Counted from the stretch's first letter, positions 1-8,614 are shown. The stretch is 64,000 bases of DNA from Ruminococcus sp. (GCA_017433905.1 JAFRGI010000015.1:1-64000), one strand, 5' to 3'. The notes: a model not told the origin generated them from the sequence alone. Program-made: numbers and translations.

Positions 1-2
1 AG

Positions 3-245
3 CAAATGTACCGTGATTCCTGCGAAAGAAACTGGGTCGAGGGAAAGAACGGACTTCTGAAAACCAGATACGGCATGAGCCGCGTGATGTGTAAGTTGGA
101 CGAAAGCGCAAAGTCCGACCTTGTGTTTGCCATACTCGCAATGAATGCTTTCCGCAAGCTGAGGGAGGATATTTTGTGCCTGTTGCGGAACATCGGTTTT
201 TTGCCGGTTGTTTGGTGCGTGATCCGGTATGGTAATACTGCTTGA
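3..245 (+). CDS. Transposase C-terminal fragment (IS1182/IS5-like), cut by window edge
   Basis: The reading frame is open from the left edge to the TGA at 243-245, so the gene starts outside the window. The peptide contains RNWVEGKNGLLKTRYGMSR followed by a helix ending in MNAFRKLRE. This resembles the C-terminal end of DDE transposases of the IS1182/IS5 type, where an R-N-x-V/I-E-G-K-x-G-x-x-K-x-R-Y-G-L motif carries the last catalytic glutamate. That family assignment is recalled, not searched. The last ~25 residues are unlike the family, so the protein may already be truncated. It sits directly before another gene fragment in the same frame, which suggests an old insertion scar. Confidence 0.6.
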   Translation, partial: QMYRDSCERNWVEGKNGLLKTRYGMSRVMCKLDESAKSDLVFAILAMNAFRKLREDILCLLRNIGFLPVVWCVIRYGNTA

Positions 246-281
246 ATCGGGAAAGTTGGTTTTTTCAGGAAAGCCTACTGA

Positions 282-656
282 TTTCTTATATTTTTCCTGT
301 GTATGGAGGATGTTGTTTTTTTTGATACGTTGACTTGTGAGGAGCAGTCTTACTATACCATGCATCCGATTTATACAATTGGCGGAATTGGATTGATTGT
401 TACAGAGTTTGTACTTGTTTCCTGTTTGCTACGCGTGACAAAATATAAAATGGTTGGATTCTATCGTTTTGTGAGCAAGAATATTATGCTGATTTACGTA
501 TTGCAGTGGGTAATGATTGGTTTATTGACTCCGGCGTTGTACGGTGTAACAGAGCTTTGGATGAATATCTTTTTTTCCGTAGGCATTACCGTTACGGTCA
601 TCTTATTGGTTTGGTGTAAGAGATTCATTTTTTCCGGGTTACAGAAACAGACATAA
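282..656 (+). pseudogene. Membrane acyltransferase-like C-terminal fragment
   Basis: The frame opens right after a TGA at 279-281, and the first ATG is at 303, giving 117 residues. About three hydrophobic segments are visible, with the stretch FVSKNIMLIYVLQW, which resembles the C-terminal half of integral-membrane acyltransferases (acyltransferase-3 or DUF1624 type). No convincing ribosome site precedes the ATG, and the protein is far shorter than such enzymes (usually above 300 residues). I read it as the surviving 3' end of a gene broken by the transposase-bearing insertion to its left. The family call is tentative; it could be a small membrane protein in its own right. Confidence 0.35.
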
Positions 657-1163
657 AATTTCTTGTCATACATGGAGAGAACGGATGTTTTTGCGAGTAA
701 TGGCAATAACATAAAGTTAGGTAAAGGCAAGCGCCGGCACATAAGCTGACGCTTGCTTATTGTATAGTCATATGAATGTTTTCTTCCTGAGACAGCACGA
801 TGACCGGGCATTATTTTTAGCAAAGGAATCATTTTATCTCTTGTATTTTGCTTCCTATTCTGATAAAATATAAAGGTACTGCGTTTTAATTGTGCTGACG
901 GTGTTTTTTGCGATAGCGGAGTGAAGGTTCCTGTAAAATCGGAGCATGAAGACAACACCGAATTGGTGCGGTTTTGCCCTGTATGAATTTCTGATAAAAC
1001 GTATAGAAAAGATATTCGCGGAAAATGTTGCAGAGCGAGGCGGAGGACGCCGCCGGGTCGACTCCCGGCAAGGAGGACATCGGAGTTATGCGGAATGATA
1101 CGCAGTAGACATTAAAGTATTCTGTTAGAAATGAGTATGAATATCATAATAAACTGAAAGGAG
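657..1163. other. 507-bp gap with one hairpin and a decayed repeat end
   Basis: No convincing gene. Positions 727-756 form a 12-bp stem with one mismatch and a 6-base loop, a possible weak terminator for the fragment upstream, though no clear T-run follows. Positions 948-981 hold two facing, degraded copies of the terminal sequence of the MITE-like repeat described at 5017-5184 (CAACACCG and, inverted, GCGGTTTTGCC). Positions 1051-1068 form a short GC-rich hairpin. The ABC operon begins at the right. Confidence 0.4.
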
Positions 1164-1898
1164 ATGATTTGCCTGATTTGTGTACAAAACTTTACCAAGA
1201 AGTACGGAGACAAAACGGTTGTGAACAATATCTCGTTTATAGCAAAGGACGGCGCCATTACCGGATTTATCGGTCACAACGGTGCAGGTAAATCAACCAC
1301 GATCAAAGCGATCACCGGCGTGATACGCCCCACGAGCGGTTCTATTAGTATTAATGGGATTGATATTGAAAAAAACGGGAAAAAAGCAAAGAGTCTGTTT
1401 GGTTATGTTTCCGACAGTCCCGATCACTTTCTTAGGCTTACCGGAATTGAATATCTGAATTTTATCGCAGATATCTATGACACTCCGACAGACGGCAGAA
1501 CCGTTTTCATCGAGGATTATGCCAAGCGCTTCGGCGTTTATGATGCGCTCAACAGTTCGATCCTTTCGTATTCTCACGGGATGCGTCAGAAGATTATGAT
1601 TATGGGCGCACTGATTCACAATCCTTCCGTTTGGATCCTGGACGAGCCCTTGACGGGATTGGATCCGCAGTCGGCATTTGAGCTCAAGCAGATGATGCGC
1701 GAACACGTTGCCAAAGGAAATTCCGTGTTTTTTTCTACGCACGTGCTCGAGGTGGCTGAGAAGCTGTGTGATGAAATCTGCGTTATCAAAGGCGGAGAAC
1801 TGTTGTATTGCGGTACACTGGATGATCTCAAAATGACGCATAAGTCGCAGGCGTCTCTGGAGAACATTTTCCTTGAACTGACAGATACAAAAACATAA
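1164..1898 (+). CDS. ABC transporter ATP-binding protein
   Basis: A 244-residue cytoplasmic ATPase of the ABC-2 exporter type. Walker A is GHNGAGKST (about residue 37), the signature is YSHGMRQK, and Walker B is VWILDEPLTGLD, followed by the D-loop and a switch His in FFSTHVLE. It lies first in an operon with a small membrane protein and two membrane proteins, so it most likely energises the 572-residue permease two genes downstream. The substrate cannot be read from the sequence. The ATG at 1164 is directly abutted by AAAGGAG, leaving almost no spacer, so the true start may be a few codons further in. Length is normal for the family. Confidence 0.9.
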   Translation: MICLICVQNFTKKYGDKTVVNNISFIAKDGAITGFIGHNGAGKSTTIKAITGVIRPTSGSISINGIDIEKNGKKAKSLFGYVSDSPDHFLRLTGIEYLNFIADIYDTPTDGRTVFIEDYAKRFGVYDALNSSILSYSHGMRQKIMIMGALIHNPSVWILDEPLTGLDPQSAFELKQMMREHVAKGNSVFFSTHVLEVAEKLCDEICVIKGGELLYCGTLDDLKMTHKSQASLENIFLELTDTKT

Positions 1899-1912
1899 AC
1901 GGAGGGATTGAA

Positions 1913-2245
1913 ATGTTTTTTTCCATTGTTATGATTGCGCTGGGAATTTATACCATTTTTTACGGAGCAAAGATTATATTTACCGGAAAGGTGTCTAAGA
2001 AGGAGGAGGCAAAGATCAGCGCATATTCTCAAAAGGGGGCACGCACATACAAGCTGTTAAACGCTGGTTTGAGTATAGTTGTCGGACTGTGTATTATAGC
2101 GCAAAGCATCATCAATATTTTGGAAACTCAAGGTATCCTGTCCGACACCTTTATATATCTGATGATCCCGTGGGTGATCATTTTGATTGCTATTGTCGTT
2201 TACTTCATTGTCGCAGCACAATGCAAGAACATGAAGGACCAATGA
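1913..2245 (+). CDS. Small three-helix membrane protein of the ABC operon
   Basis: 110 residues with three hydrophobic helices: residues 1-23, about 50-70 and 83-102. A short charged loop (KVSKKEEAKISAYSQKGAR) lies between the first two. A good GGAGG ribosome site precedes the ATG. It resembles small integral-membrane proteins of the DUF3784 kind seen beside ABC exporters in Firmicutes, but I cannot confirm the family. Its stop codon overlaps the ATG of the following permease (ATGA), so the two are probably translationally coupled, which suggests a role in assembly or regulation of the exporter. Confidence 0.75.
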   Translation: MFFSIVMIALGIYTIFYGAKIIFTGKVSKKEEAKISAYSQKGARTYKLLNAGLSIVVGLCIIAQSIINILETQGILSDTFIYLMIPWVIILIAIVVYFIVAAQCKNMKDQ

Positions 2246-3960
2246 GCAAGCAAAAGACAACGGGTGAGTTTTCGAAGGTAGGTAAGCTCATCTTCGTATT
2301 GGAAAAATGCAACGGAAAAGCTGCGATTGGCAGCAGCGAAGCGCTGATATCACCGAAAGCGGCAAAAATTCTTGCGGCAGTCAGCGTTATTCTTCTGAAT
2401 GTCATACTGGCAGGGATAGCGTTTCTTTTGGAGCCGGTTATGGCGCCGTATATCGCGCTGCGCGATTTGACGAACTCCCTGATGATGCTGATGCTGCTGT
2501 TCAGTCTGCTTCTTTCCGTTAAAAATATCGTTTCGGTGCTGTATACGTCGGACGATCTTTCCGCTCTGATGCCCATGCCCTTTTCTGCCGGACAAATCGT
2601 GGTTGCCAAGCTGGCGGTATCCATAAAATTTCCTGTTATTTTCAGCTTTGTGATAATGAATGCGACGTTCCTAGGGCTCGGCATCCGAGCAGGCATGGGT
2701 GCGGCATATGTGATCGGTACCGTGTTTTCGAGCATTCTGATTCCGGTCACCGGTATGGCGATTGCAACGCTGCTGATGGTTGTTATCTTCAAGATATTCG
2801 GGTTTATCCGTAACCGCGACGTTATGGTTTTGATCAGCGGAATTTTGACGCTGCTGCTGACGGTTGCTTATCCGGTTTTCAGCAACCTTTTTGGCAGGGG
2901 TGGTTCCGCCCATGCTGCGATGAGTGTTCTTTCGGCGATTTCCGACATATCCGACAGTTTTGTGAATATCTCATTTATGAGCAGATTTATGTTTGACGGT
3001 CATATTGCAGGCTTGTTCATCAGTATTGCCGTGACGCTTGCCGTTGTTACGCTGATGATGTTTGTTGTGAAGCTGTTCTACTTTTCAACTGCCCTTTCCA
3101 TGCAGAATACCGGAGCCGGCAAAAAAGCTGTCAGTAAGAGCGCGCTTGCCAATCGGAAACAGGCAGGGGTCAAAAAAGCTCTGACGGCTTATGAAGCGAA
3201 AAATGCCCGCAGGAATCCGTCATATATGATCTACGGATTCGCTATGACCTTTATGTGGCCGCTGTTTTTTGGACTTCCGTTTTTTTTCGGGAATAACGCC
3301 ATTTTCAGCGAAATCAAGCTTCCCTTTCATTCCGCTGTTGCGCCGCTTGCCGCACTGTTTCTCGGGTTGACGGCATCCTGCTGTGCCTGTGGTTTTAATA
3401 TTTTGGCAGGTACCGCGTTTTCGCGTGAGGGCAACGCTATTCATGCGCTGCGTACCATGCCGGTGGATTTTAAGGATTACTACCGGAGCAAGCGGAACTT
3501 TGCCATGTGGATCTGTTCGCTCGGAAGCGTGGCGTATGTGTTGATTCTCGGAGTCGTTTGTGCAGTGACCGGCGTGGTGTCGGTCGGCAGCAGCTGGTTT
3601 TTTCTGTACGGTGCATGTATCAGCTTTCTGTGCAATTCCATTATTATCAATTGCCTGCTCGTGCACAACGCCAAACGTCCTGTTTTTCACTGGGACAGTG
3701 AAACAGAGATCTCCAGAAAGCTCTGCTGGATCAATATTGTTGCGATCATCGTCGGATTTGTGATGTATTTTGTTTTATTTTCGGTTATTTTCATGTCGTT
3801 GTTTTTGGATAAGCCTGATGTTGCCCTGAACAAAGATAAGATAACCGCCATCATTCTGATTGTCTCTGTATTATTTGTTATCATTCTTTTGGCAATTGCC
3901 GTTGCGGTCGATCGTTGTTCTGTCAGAAGGGCAGAGAAAAGCCCGGCAGAGTTTGAATAA
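2242..3960 (+). CDS. ABC-2 type exporter permease, large
   Basis: Integral membrane protein of 572 residues if started at the ATG at 2242, which overlaps the preceding stop (ATGA). An upstream extension in the same frame lies within the previous gene and is not credible. About 12 hydrophobic segments are visible in two halves separated by a basic cytoplasmic stretch (residues about 295-325, with KKAVSKSALANRKQ). This resembles the large two-half ABC-2 permeases of Firmicutes that pair with a single ATPase. With the ATPase at 1164 it likely forms an exporter of unknown substrate. A Lys/Arg-rich C-terminus faces the cytoplasm. Confidence 0.8.
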   Translation: MSKQKTTGEFSKVGKLIFVLEKCNGKAAIGSSEALISPKAAKILAAVSVILLNVILAGIAFLLEPVMAPYIALRDLTNSLMMLMLLFSLLLSVKNIVSVLYTSDDLSALMPMPFSAGQIVVAKLAVSIKFPVIFSFVIMNATFLGLGIRAGMGAAYVIGTVFSSILIPVTGMAIATLLMVVIFKIFGFIRNRDVMVLISGILTLLLTVAYPVFSNLFGRGGSAHAAMSVLSAISDISDSFVNISFMSRFMFDGHIAGLFISIAVTLAVVTLMMFVVKLFYFSTALSMQNTGAGKKAVSKSALANRKQAGVKKALTAYEAKNARRNPSYMIYGFAMTFMWPLFFGLPFFFGNNAIFSEIKLPFHSAVAPLAALFLGLTASCCACGFNILAGTAFSREGNAIHALRTMPVDFKDYYRSKRNFAMWICSLGSVAYVLILGVVCAVTGVVSVGSSWFFLYGACISFLCNSIIINCLLVHNAKRPVFHWDSETEISRKLCWINIVAIIVGFVMYFVLFSVIFMSLFLDKPDVALNKDKITAIILIVSVLFVIILLAIAVAVDRCSVRRAEKSPAEFE

Positions 3961-3996
3961 ATTTATGGAAAGAAGGGGAACCGATTATCATCATGA

Positions 3997-4905
3997 GTGA
4001 AAAAAACGAGTTTATTAAGACGATGTACGGATAAGCTTTTTGGCGGACTGCCAATGAGCTGGCCGGTGGTTATTTTGTTTGCGGTCGCTGCGGCGTTGCT
4101 GACATTTGCGTTTTTGGTGATTCCTGTTTTTAGCCATACGTCCTTTCAGCGCGTTGGAGAGACAATGGAAGCATGGGTGTTTTTTGCCATCATTATCATG
4201 ACCAATTGCAAAAAGCCCATGGAATCGGCGCTCAAAACGTTTGTGTTTTTTCTGATCAGTCAACCCCTGATTTATTTGCTGCAGGTGCCTTTTTCGTGGA
4301 TGGGATGGGGACTGTCCCAATATTACACGTACTGGTTTGTTCTGACATTATTCACGTTTCCCGCGGCGCTGATCGGTTGGTATATCAAAAAGAAAAACTG
4401 GATTAGTCTACTCATTCTTTCGCTGATGCTTGTTCTTTTGACGATTACGTATGCGAGCGCTTTTCAGTCAGCCGTCAAACAATTTCCCCGATTGATTGTC
4501 ACAGCGGTGTTTTGTTTGGCGCAGGTGATGTTGTATCTCTATGCGTTTACAGGAAACATTTGGCAAAAGCTGACCGGCTTCTTTGTGCCTCTGGCGGCGG
4601 TGATCATCATGGCAGCAGTTCAACCGGCATTCGAACTGAATGCCACTTTGTTTTTGCCTGACGATCCGATTTTGACGGATGATGCGGTCGTTGTGATGGC
4701 GGATGATGTGGATATGGCGCATATCACAATAGAAAAAACGGGTGAGGACAGCATGATCCGTGTGCAGTGCGACAGAACGGGAACAAGTCTGTTTGAGATA
4801 GTAGATGGCGACCGGACGTATCGCTATGAAATCAAAATTTTTGGGAACGGGAACCAGGCGGCTCAGGTTGAAATTATCCCGCAGGAGAGCAGTCCGGACG
4901 AATAA
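3997..4905 (+). CDS. Membrane protein of the ABC operon, N-terminus probably frameshifted
   Basis: From the GTG at 3997 this encodes 302 residues: five or six transmembrane helices (residues about 20-220), then a ~90-residue extracytoplasmic beta-rich tail with many Asp/Glu. The GTG is odd. Four bases upstream, an ATG at 3993 sits behind a better ribosome site (GAAGGGG), but its frame ends after 13 codons at TAA 4032-4034. Removing one base around 4026-4031 would join it to the long frame and give a start MSEKNEFIKTMYDKLFGGLP, a far more natural N-terminus than the current one. I infer a real +1 frameshift or a sequence error. Function unknown; the context suggests an accessory to the exporter. 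Confidence 0.65.
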   Translation: MKKTSLLRRCTDKLFGGLPMSWPVVILFAVAAALLTFAFLVIPVFSHTSFQRVGETMEAWVFFAIIIMTNCKKPMESALKTFVFFLISQPLIYLLQVPFSWMGWGLSQYYTYWFVLTLFTFPAALIGWYIKKKNWISLLILSLMLVLLTITYASAFQSAVKQFPRLIVTAVFCLAQVMLYLYAFTGNIWQKLTGFFVPLAAVIIMAAVQPAFELNATLFLPDDPILTDDAVVVMADDVDMAHITIEKTGEDSMIRVQCDRTGTSLFEIVDGDRTYRYEIKIFGNGNQAAQVEIIPQESSPDE

Positions 4906-4954
4906 ACGGACGGATAGAAGTGCTCCGGGGTGAAAAAGACTGATGCAGGCAAAT

Positions 4955-4975
4955 AAGCCTGTATCGGCTTTTTTC
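4955..4975 (+). terminator. Terminator after the ABC exporter operon
   Basis: AAGCC and GGCTT pair around a six-base loop and are followed by TTTT. The stem is short, but it is placed just after the operon's last stop codon. A copy of the CAGACAGCGCGG repeat follows at once (about 4971-4999). Confidence 0.5.
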
Positions 4976-5016
4976 GGTCAGACAGACAGCGCGTCGGAGA
5001 GAATCATTTTTTTGTC

Positions 5017-5184
5017 TTAAGGCAACACCGCACAATTCATGGCGCACGCCTTGCTTTAATATTATTCCGTCAGCTTGCCCCAAAATCAGCCCCATACGGC
5101 AGTATGCGAACGGATTATTTGTCCAACCTGACGAAAAATTTTGCTGCGCAATCCGTACACCAGAATTATGCGGTATTACCTTAA
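5017..5184. repeat. MITE-like palindromic element, copy 1 (full length, 168 bp)
   Basis: The element begins TTAAGGCAACACCGCACAAT and ends with the inverted match ATTATGCGGTATTACCTTAA, so about 22 bp of terminal inverted repeat are visible, each with a TTAA end. The inner sequence also folds back on itself: CATGGCGCACGCC faces CCGTACACCAG, and TTCCGTCAG faces CCTGACGAAAA. No coding capacity. Related copies lie at 10001-10124, 51396-51500 and 54140-54244. This reads as a miniature inverted-repeat transposable element family; the mobilising transposase is not visible. Confidence 0.75.
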
Positions 5185-5307
5185 GATTATTTTGATTATT
5201 TTTGTAAATATAATGACTTTTTATGTGTGCTATGATACAATAAAATATATAGACGTTTTTTACGTGTAAAAAAGCAAAACATAATATAGCTCATCAGGAG
5301 GAATATC

Positions 5308-5604
5308 ATGCAAATTAAAAAAACAAAAGAGAATCAAAAGCTGACGATTTCGATATCGGGAAGAGTGGATACGCCGTCCGCGATGGAATTTGAAGAAAGT
5401 GTTTTCGAGACTCTGGACGGGGTTACGGAGTTGGTTTTTGATATGAAGGATATGAGTTATCTTTCGTCTGCGGGACTTCGGGTGATTTTGATTGCCTACA
5501 AGCAGATGAAGAAGCAGGGTAAGATGAAACTGGTCAACGTGAGTGACGATATCCGCGACATTCTTGATATGACGGGATTTACCGATTTATATACGATTGG
5601 GTAA
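5308..5604 (+). CDS. STAS-domain anti-sigma factor antagonist
   Basis: A 98-residue single STAS domain of the SpoIIAA/RsbV type. The phosphorylatable serine motif is MSYLSSAGLRVIL (around residue 50), with the following helix YKQMKKQGKMKLVNV conserved in style. In this family the unphosphorylated protein binds an anti-sigma kinase and frees its partner. A GGAGG site precedes the ATG. The gene lies six bases before a SpoIIE-type phosphatase, which would be expected to remove the phosphate from this serine. A very similar pair exists at 62577-64000, so the organism has at least two parallel modules. Which sigma factor or other target it controls cannot be seen. Confidence 0.9.
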   Translation: MQIKKTKENQKLTISISGRVDTPSAMEFEESVFETLDGVTELVFDMKDMSYLSSAGLRVILIAYKQMKKQGKMKLVNVSDDIRDILDMTGFTDLYTIG

Positions 5605-5610
5605 ACGCGC

Positions 5611-7641
5611 ATGAGAATGCTCACCAAAAGGCCTCCCGGGATCGCGTTTCGCGCGACGTTTGCGGTTATTCTTCCGCTGGGGTTGTTTGGGTTGCTGATC
5701 TGTGTTATCGGATCTCTTTTCTTTACCGATACATATAAAAAACATTATTCCGAAACGACCTATCATATGGCATATGCGGCTACCACTCTTCTGTACGGCG
5801 ATCATATTGATGATTATCTAAAGGGGGAAAGAAAAGAAGAATACGAGCAATGCAGGGAAGATTTATATGACAACTGCCAAAAAATAAACGCCGCAATAAT
5901 TTATGTCATCAAAGTGGATGTGAGCGATTATGAAAGCTTTGTGTCGGTGTTTGATATCATCGATAACGAAGTCAGTAATACCGACTATACCGAGTGGGAG
6001 CTTGGTTCTCGCAGAAAAGCCCACACGAAGGAGTACAGCGAGAATTACCGGCTGCTATATGAAAAAAAGATAGATTACGCCACTATCTACCGGGAACATA
6101 AGACAGACGGAACCATATCGTACTTCACCACTATGGTACCTGTCGAAAATGAAGCCGGAGATGTGACGGCGATTTTGTGCGTACAGCGGCCGATGCGCGA
6201 GCTGATCCAAATGCGAAAACACTTTTTGATCAATATTTTCGTATTCACTTTTATCATCTCGGTGCTGACGGCTATGTTTGCCGCGTTTTACATCAAGCAT
6301 CGTCTGACAGCGCCGATCAAAAAGGTCGCCGATGAAGCGGTGCGTTTTGCCGAGGAAAATACAAAGCGCGAGCCGCTCGGAAGAATTAGTAATTATCTTG
6401 AATTGCAAAATCTCGCCGAGTCTATTGATAAAATGGAATCGGATATGACAGACTATATGGGGAAGCTGATGGTTGCTACGGCCGAAAGGGAACGTATCAA
6501 TACGGAGCTTTCCGTTGCTGCCAAAATCCAGGGGAATGCAGTTCCGAATGTTTTTCCCGCATTTCCCGACAGGGCAGATGTTGATATTTATGCTTCCATG
6601 ACGCCTGCTAAGGAAATCGGAGGAGATTTTTATAATTTCTTCTTCATTGATGAGGATCATCTGGCCATGATTATTGGCGACGTTTCCGGAAAAGGTATTC
6701 CTGCCGCGCTGTTTATGATGGTAACGAATATACTCATCAGCGACAGAGTGAAGATGGGAGGCTCGCCTGCGGAGATACTGGCATGGGTCAACAACAGCAT
6801 ATGCGATAACAACCAGGCGCATATGTTTGTAACGCTTTGGTTGGGTGTTTTGGAGCTGTCGACCGGAATCGTTACGGCAGCAAACGCCGGTCATCTCGAT
6901 CCGGCTATTTGCCGGCAAAACCGCGGATTTGAGCTGTATAAGACAAAGCATGGTCTGGTGGTAGGCGCGATCGGCGGTATTACATATACGGATTATGAAA
7001 TCCGTCTCTTCCCCGGTGATAAGCTGTTTTTGTATACCGACGGCTTGCCGGAGGCAACAAACTGCAACGAAAGAGAACTGACGCTTGACGGTATGCTCGA
7101 AGTGCTCCATACGTGCGGGAAGGAATCGCCGAAGGGGATCGTTTCTGCGGTTCACGCCGGGGTAGAACGTTTTATGGACGGTAATTATCAATTCGACGAT
7201 CTAACGATGCTGTGCGTGGAATATCGGGGAGCGAAACTATGGCAAACGTTTACCATAAAAGCGGACATCGAGCAGGTCCCCTGTGTGACAGAGATCCTCG
7301 ATAAATTTGTAACGGGGTATAATTGCCCGATAAAACTCCGTCAGCAGCTGGAGCTGGCACTGGAGGAGGCGTTTGTTAATATCGCCAGATATGCATATCC
7401 GGATACGGAAGGAGATGTGCAGATCAGCTTGTCCGCAACGGCACGTGAGATGATAATCATCCTGGAGGATGGCGGAATACCCTTCAATCCCCTTGAACGA
7501 GAGGCTCCGGATATCACGGCTCCGGGAGAGAAAAGAAAAGTCGGCGGACTCGGTATTTTGATGATCAAGAAAAATGTTGACACGCTGGATTATCGTTACG
7601 AAAATAACCGCAACATCCTGACGATCAAAAAAAGGATGTAG
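5611..7641 (+). CDS. SpoIIE-family PP2C phosphatase with sensor, HAMP and fused RsbW-like ATPase domain
   Basis: 676 residues. TM1 at about 20-42, an extracytoplasmic sensor region of ~160 residues, TM2 at about 205-230, a HAMP-like linker (TAPIKKVADEAVRFA), then a PP2C/SpoIIE domain (about 310-510) with GGDFYNFF, GDVSGKGIPAALF, ANAGHLDP and DDLTMLCVEY, which supply the metal-binding acidic residues. The C-terminal ~130 residues are a GHKL ATPase domain of the anti-sigma kinase type, with an intact N-box (LALEEAFVNIARYAY) and GGLGILMIKK. Phosphatase and kinase activities of the partner-switching pathway may therefore lie on one membrane protein. The upstream STAS protein (six bases away) is the natural substrate. 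It senses something outside the cell that I cannot identify. Confidence 0.9.
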   Translation: MRMLTKRPPGIAFRATFAVILPLGLFGLLICVIGSLFFTDTYKKHYSETTYHMAYAATTLLYGDHIDDYLKGERKEEYEQCREDLYDNCQKINAAIIYVIKVDVSDYESFVSVFDIIDNEVSNTDYTEWELGSRRKAHTKEYSENYRLLYEKKIDYATIYREHKTDGTISYFTTMVPVENEAGDVTAILCVQRPMRELIQMRKHFLINIFVFTFIISVLTAMFAAFYIKHRLTAPIKKVADEAVRFAEENTKREPLGRISNYLELQNLAESIDKMESDMTDYMGKLMVATAERERINTELSVAAKIQGNAVPNVFPAFPDRADVDIYASMTPAKEIGGDFYNFFFIDEDHLAMIIGDVSGKGIPAALFMMVTNILISDRVKMGGSPAEILAWVNNSICDNNQAHMFVTLWLGVLELSTGIVTAANAGHLDPAICRQNRGFELYKTKHGLVVGAIGGITYTDYEIRLFPGDKLFLYTDGLPEATNCNERELTLDGMLEVLHTCGKESPKGIVSAVHAGVERFMDGNYQFDDLTMLCVEYRGAKLWQTFTIKADIEQVPCVTEILDKFVTGYNCPIKLRQQLELALEEAFVNIARYAYPDTEGDVQISLSATAREMIIILEDGGIPFNPLEREAPDITAPGEKRKVGGLGILMIKKNVDTLDYRYENNRNILTIKKRM

Positions 7642-7693
7642 CAAACCGCCCTTCTGCACGAAGACTCATTCAGTCATGCAGCAGGGCGGAGGA

Positions 7694-7717
7694 GAGCGCC
7701 CGACGGCGCTCTTTTTT
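7694..7717 (+). terminator. Rho-independent terminator of the STAS/SpoIIE operon
   Basis: GAGCGCC, loop CGAC, GGCGCTC, then six T. Perfect 7-bp GC-rich stem. Confidence 0.85.
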
Positions 7718-7854
7718 ATGCTCAGTATTCACCAAATAATTCGTTTCAGATTTGGAAGAATGAGGGGGATGCATGTTAATTTGCACAGTTTATATACGTA
7801 TTATTTATGCATTGTGAACAACGCGCTGATTTTAAAAAACAAGATAAAAAAGCA

Positions 7855-7883
7855 TTGACTTTTTTAGGTTTGGGGTGTATCAT
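7855..7883 (+). promoter_or_regulatory. Sigma-A promoter of the small-secreted-protein family
   Basis: TTGACT at 7855-7860, a 17-base spacer and TATCAT at 7878-7883. The same boxes and spacing recur at 33215-33243 (+) and 36058-36086 (-), with a related one at 8586-8614. A leader hairpin follows at 7890-7907 (GTACTC, loop CAAT, GAGGGTGC with a bulge). The equivalent hairpin at 33250-33267 keeps the pairing with different bases. Sequence similarity extends for more than 100 bp upstream of the -35 box in three of the copies. Confidence 0.8.
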
Positions 7884-7946
7884 AGGCAGGTACTCCAATG
7901 AGGGTGCAAAAAACAAATTACAAAATAAAAAAAGGAGAAAAGAAAA

Positions 7947-8360
7947 ATGAAAACTTCTTTCAAAACCAGAATCATGAGCCTCGTAGCCGCAGCAGTTATG
8001 ACATGCTCCGTAGCAGCAGTCAGCATGGCTTCCGCTTCCGCAGCAACCGCTGACACCACGCAGAGCGTTGGTTACAACGTATCCGGCGATGTTCACTACA
8101 CGACAAACGTTGAGTCCAAGTTCGGTTCCTACATTGCATTGTATGTTTGGAACAACGAAGGAACCACTCAGTGGATTAAGCCCCGTCACGCGGTTCAGGG
8201 CGGAGACTTCTTCCACGTTTCCGGCGACTTCACCGGCGCAAAGTTCGTTCGCGTTAAGGGTTACAGAGAGCCTAACTGGAACGATGACAGCATCATGGCT
8301 ACTTCCCGCGACTATTCTATCAATGAGGTTCTGAATAACACTATTTACCTTCCTTTCTAA
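7947..8360 (+). CDS. Small secreted single-domain protein, copy A
   Basis: 137 residues with a clear signal peptide ending near SASAAT, a GGAG ribosome site and one ~90-residue domain. The domain has the pattern Y-I-A-L-Y-V-W-N-x-E-G ... W-I-K-P ... F-V-R-V-K-G-Y-R-E-P-N-W-N-D. The same pattern appears in the proteins at 8669, 33310 (twice) and 35581, and more distantly in the last ~90 residues of the amylase at 14714 (W-x-W-x-N-D-D-G-x-W-I-K, F-V-R-L). I infer a carbohydrate-binding-like beta-sandwich that is secreted unattached, possibly binding starch; this is untested. It is almost identical, DNA included, to the inverted copy at 35581-35994, differing at only a few residues. No catalytic residues are recognised. 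Confidence 0.85.
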   Translation: MKTSFKTRIMSLVAAAVMTCSVAAVSMASASAATADTTQSVGYNVSGDVHYTTNVESKFGSYIALYVWNNEGTTQWIKPRHAVQGGDFFHVSGDFTGAKFVRVKGYREPNWNDDSIMATSRDYSINEVLNNTIYLPF

Positions 8361-8393
8361 TTGTTCTGTGTCTAACTTTTTCCTAAATGAAAA

Positions 8394-8419
8394 ATGCTCG
8401 CCTTGTGCGGGCGTTTTTT
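8394..8419 (+). terminator. Terminator after small secreted protein A
   Basis: ATGCTCGC, loop CTTGT, GCGGGCGT (two G-U pairs), then six T. Confidence 0.75.
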
Positions 8420-8431
8420 ATCTCCTTTTTA

Positions 8432-8460
8432 TCTCCGGGCAGACAGCACGGTGTGTCTCC
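8432..8460 (+). repeat. Post-terminator CAGACAGC repeat, copy
   Basis: ATCTCCGGGCAGACAGCACGG followed by TGTGTC. One of about six copies in the window, nearly always just after a terminator or stop codon: about 4971-4999, 9141-9170 (weak), 20211-20249 (-), 25817-25860, 35481-35520 (-) and 36389-36425 (-, weak). Confidence 0.6.
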
Positions 8461-8585
8461 GCAAAACGGCGTCCCGTACCCGACTGTGTGTTAGGAAAAT
8501 AATAGTTGTTTTGCTTATAATCTGTTATATTTATTTAATTTTTACATATAATCTTCCGGTTTCGAAAGAGATGAGCAAAAAACTA

Positions 8586-8614
8586 TTGACTTTTTCTTTT
8601 TTTTGGTATATATT
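8586..8614 (+). promoter_or_regulatory. Promoter of small secreted protein B
   Basis: TTGACT, 17-base T-rich spacer, TATATT. A short GCCG/CGGC hairpin (8623-8637) lies in the leader, in the place taken by the GTACTC hairpin in the paralogues. Confidence 0.7.

Noticed and set aside
1043..1075. Possible tRNA T-arm (GCCGGGTCGACTCCCGGC)
   Set aside because: The loop is one base short of TTCRANY, and no acceptor, D-arm or anticodon arm is found upstream; it is just a GC-rich hairpin.
7676..7858. 60-codon plus frame upstream of small secreted protein A
   Set aside because: It starts inside the terminator of the preceding operon and overlaps the conserved promoter region; no ribosome site.
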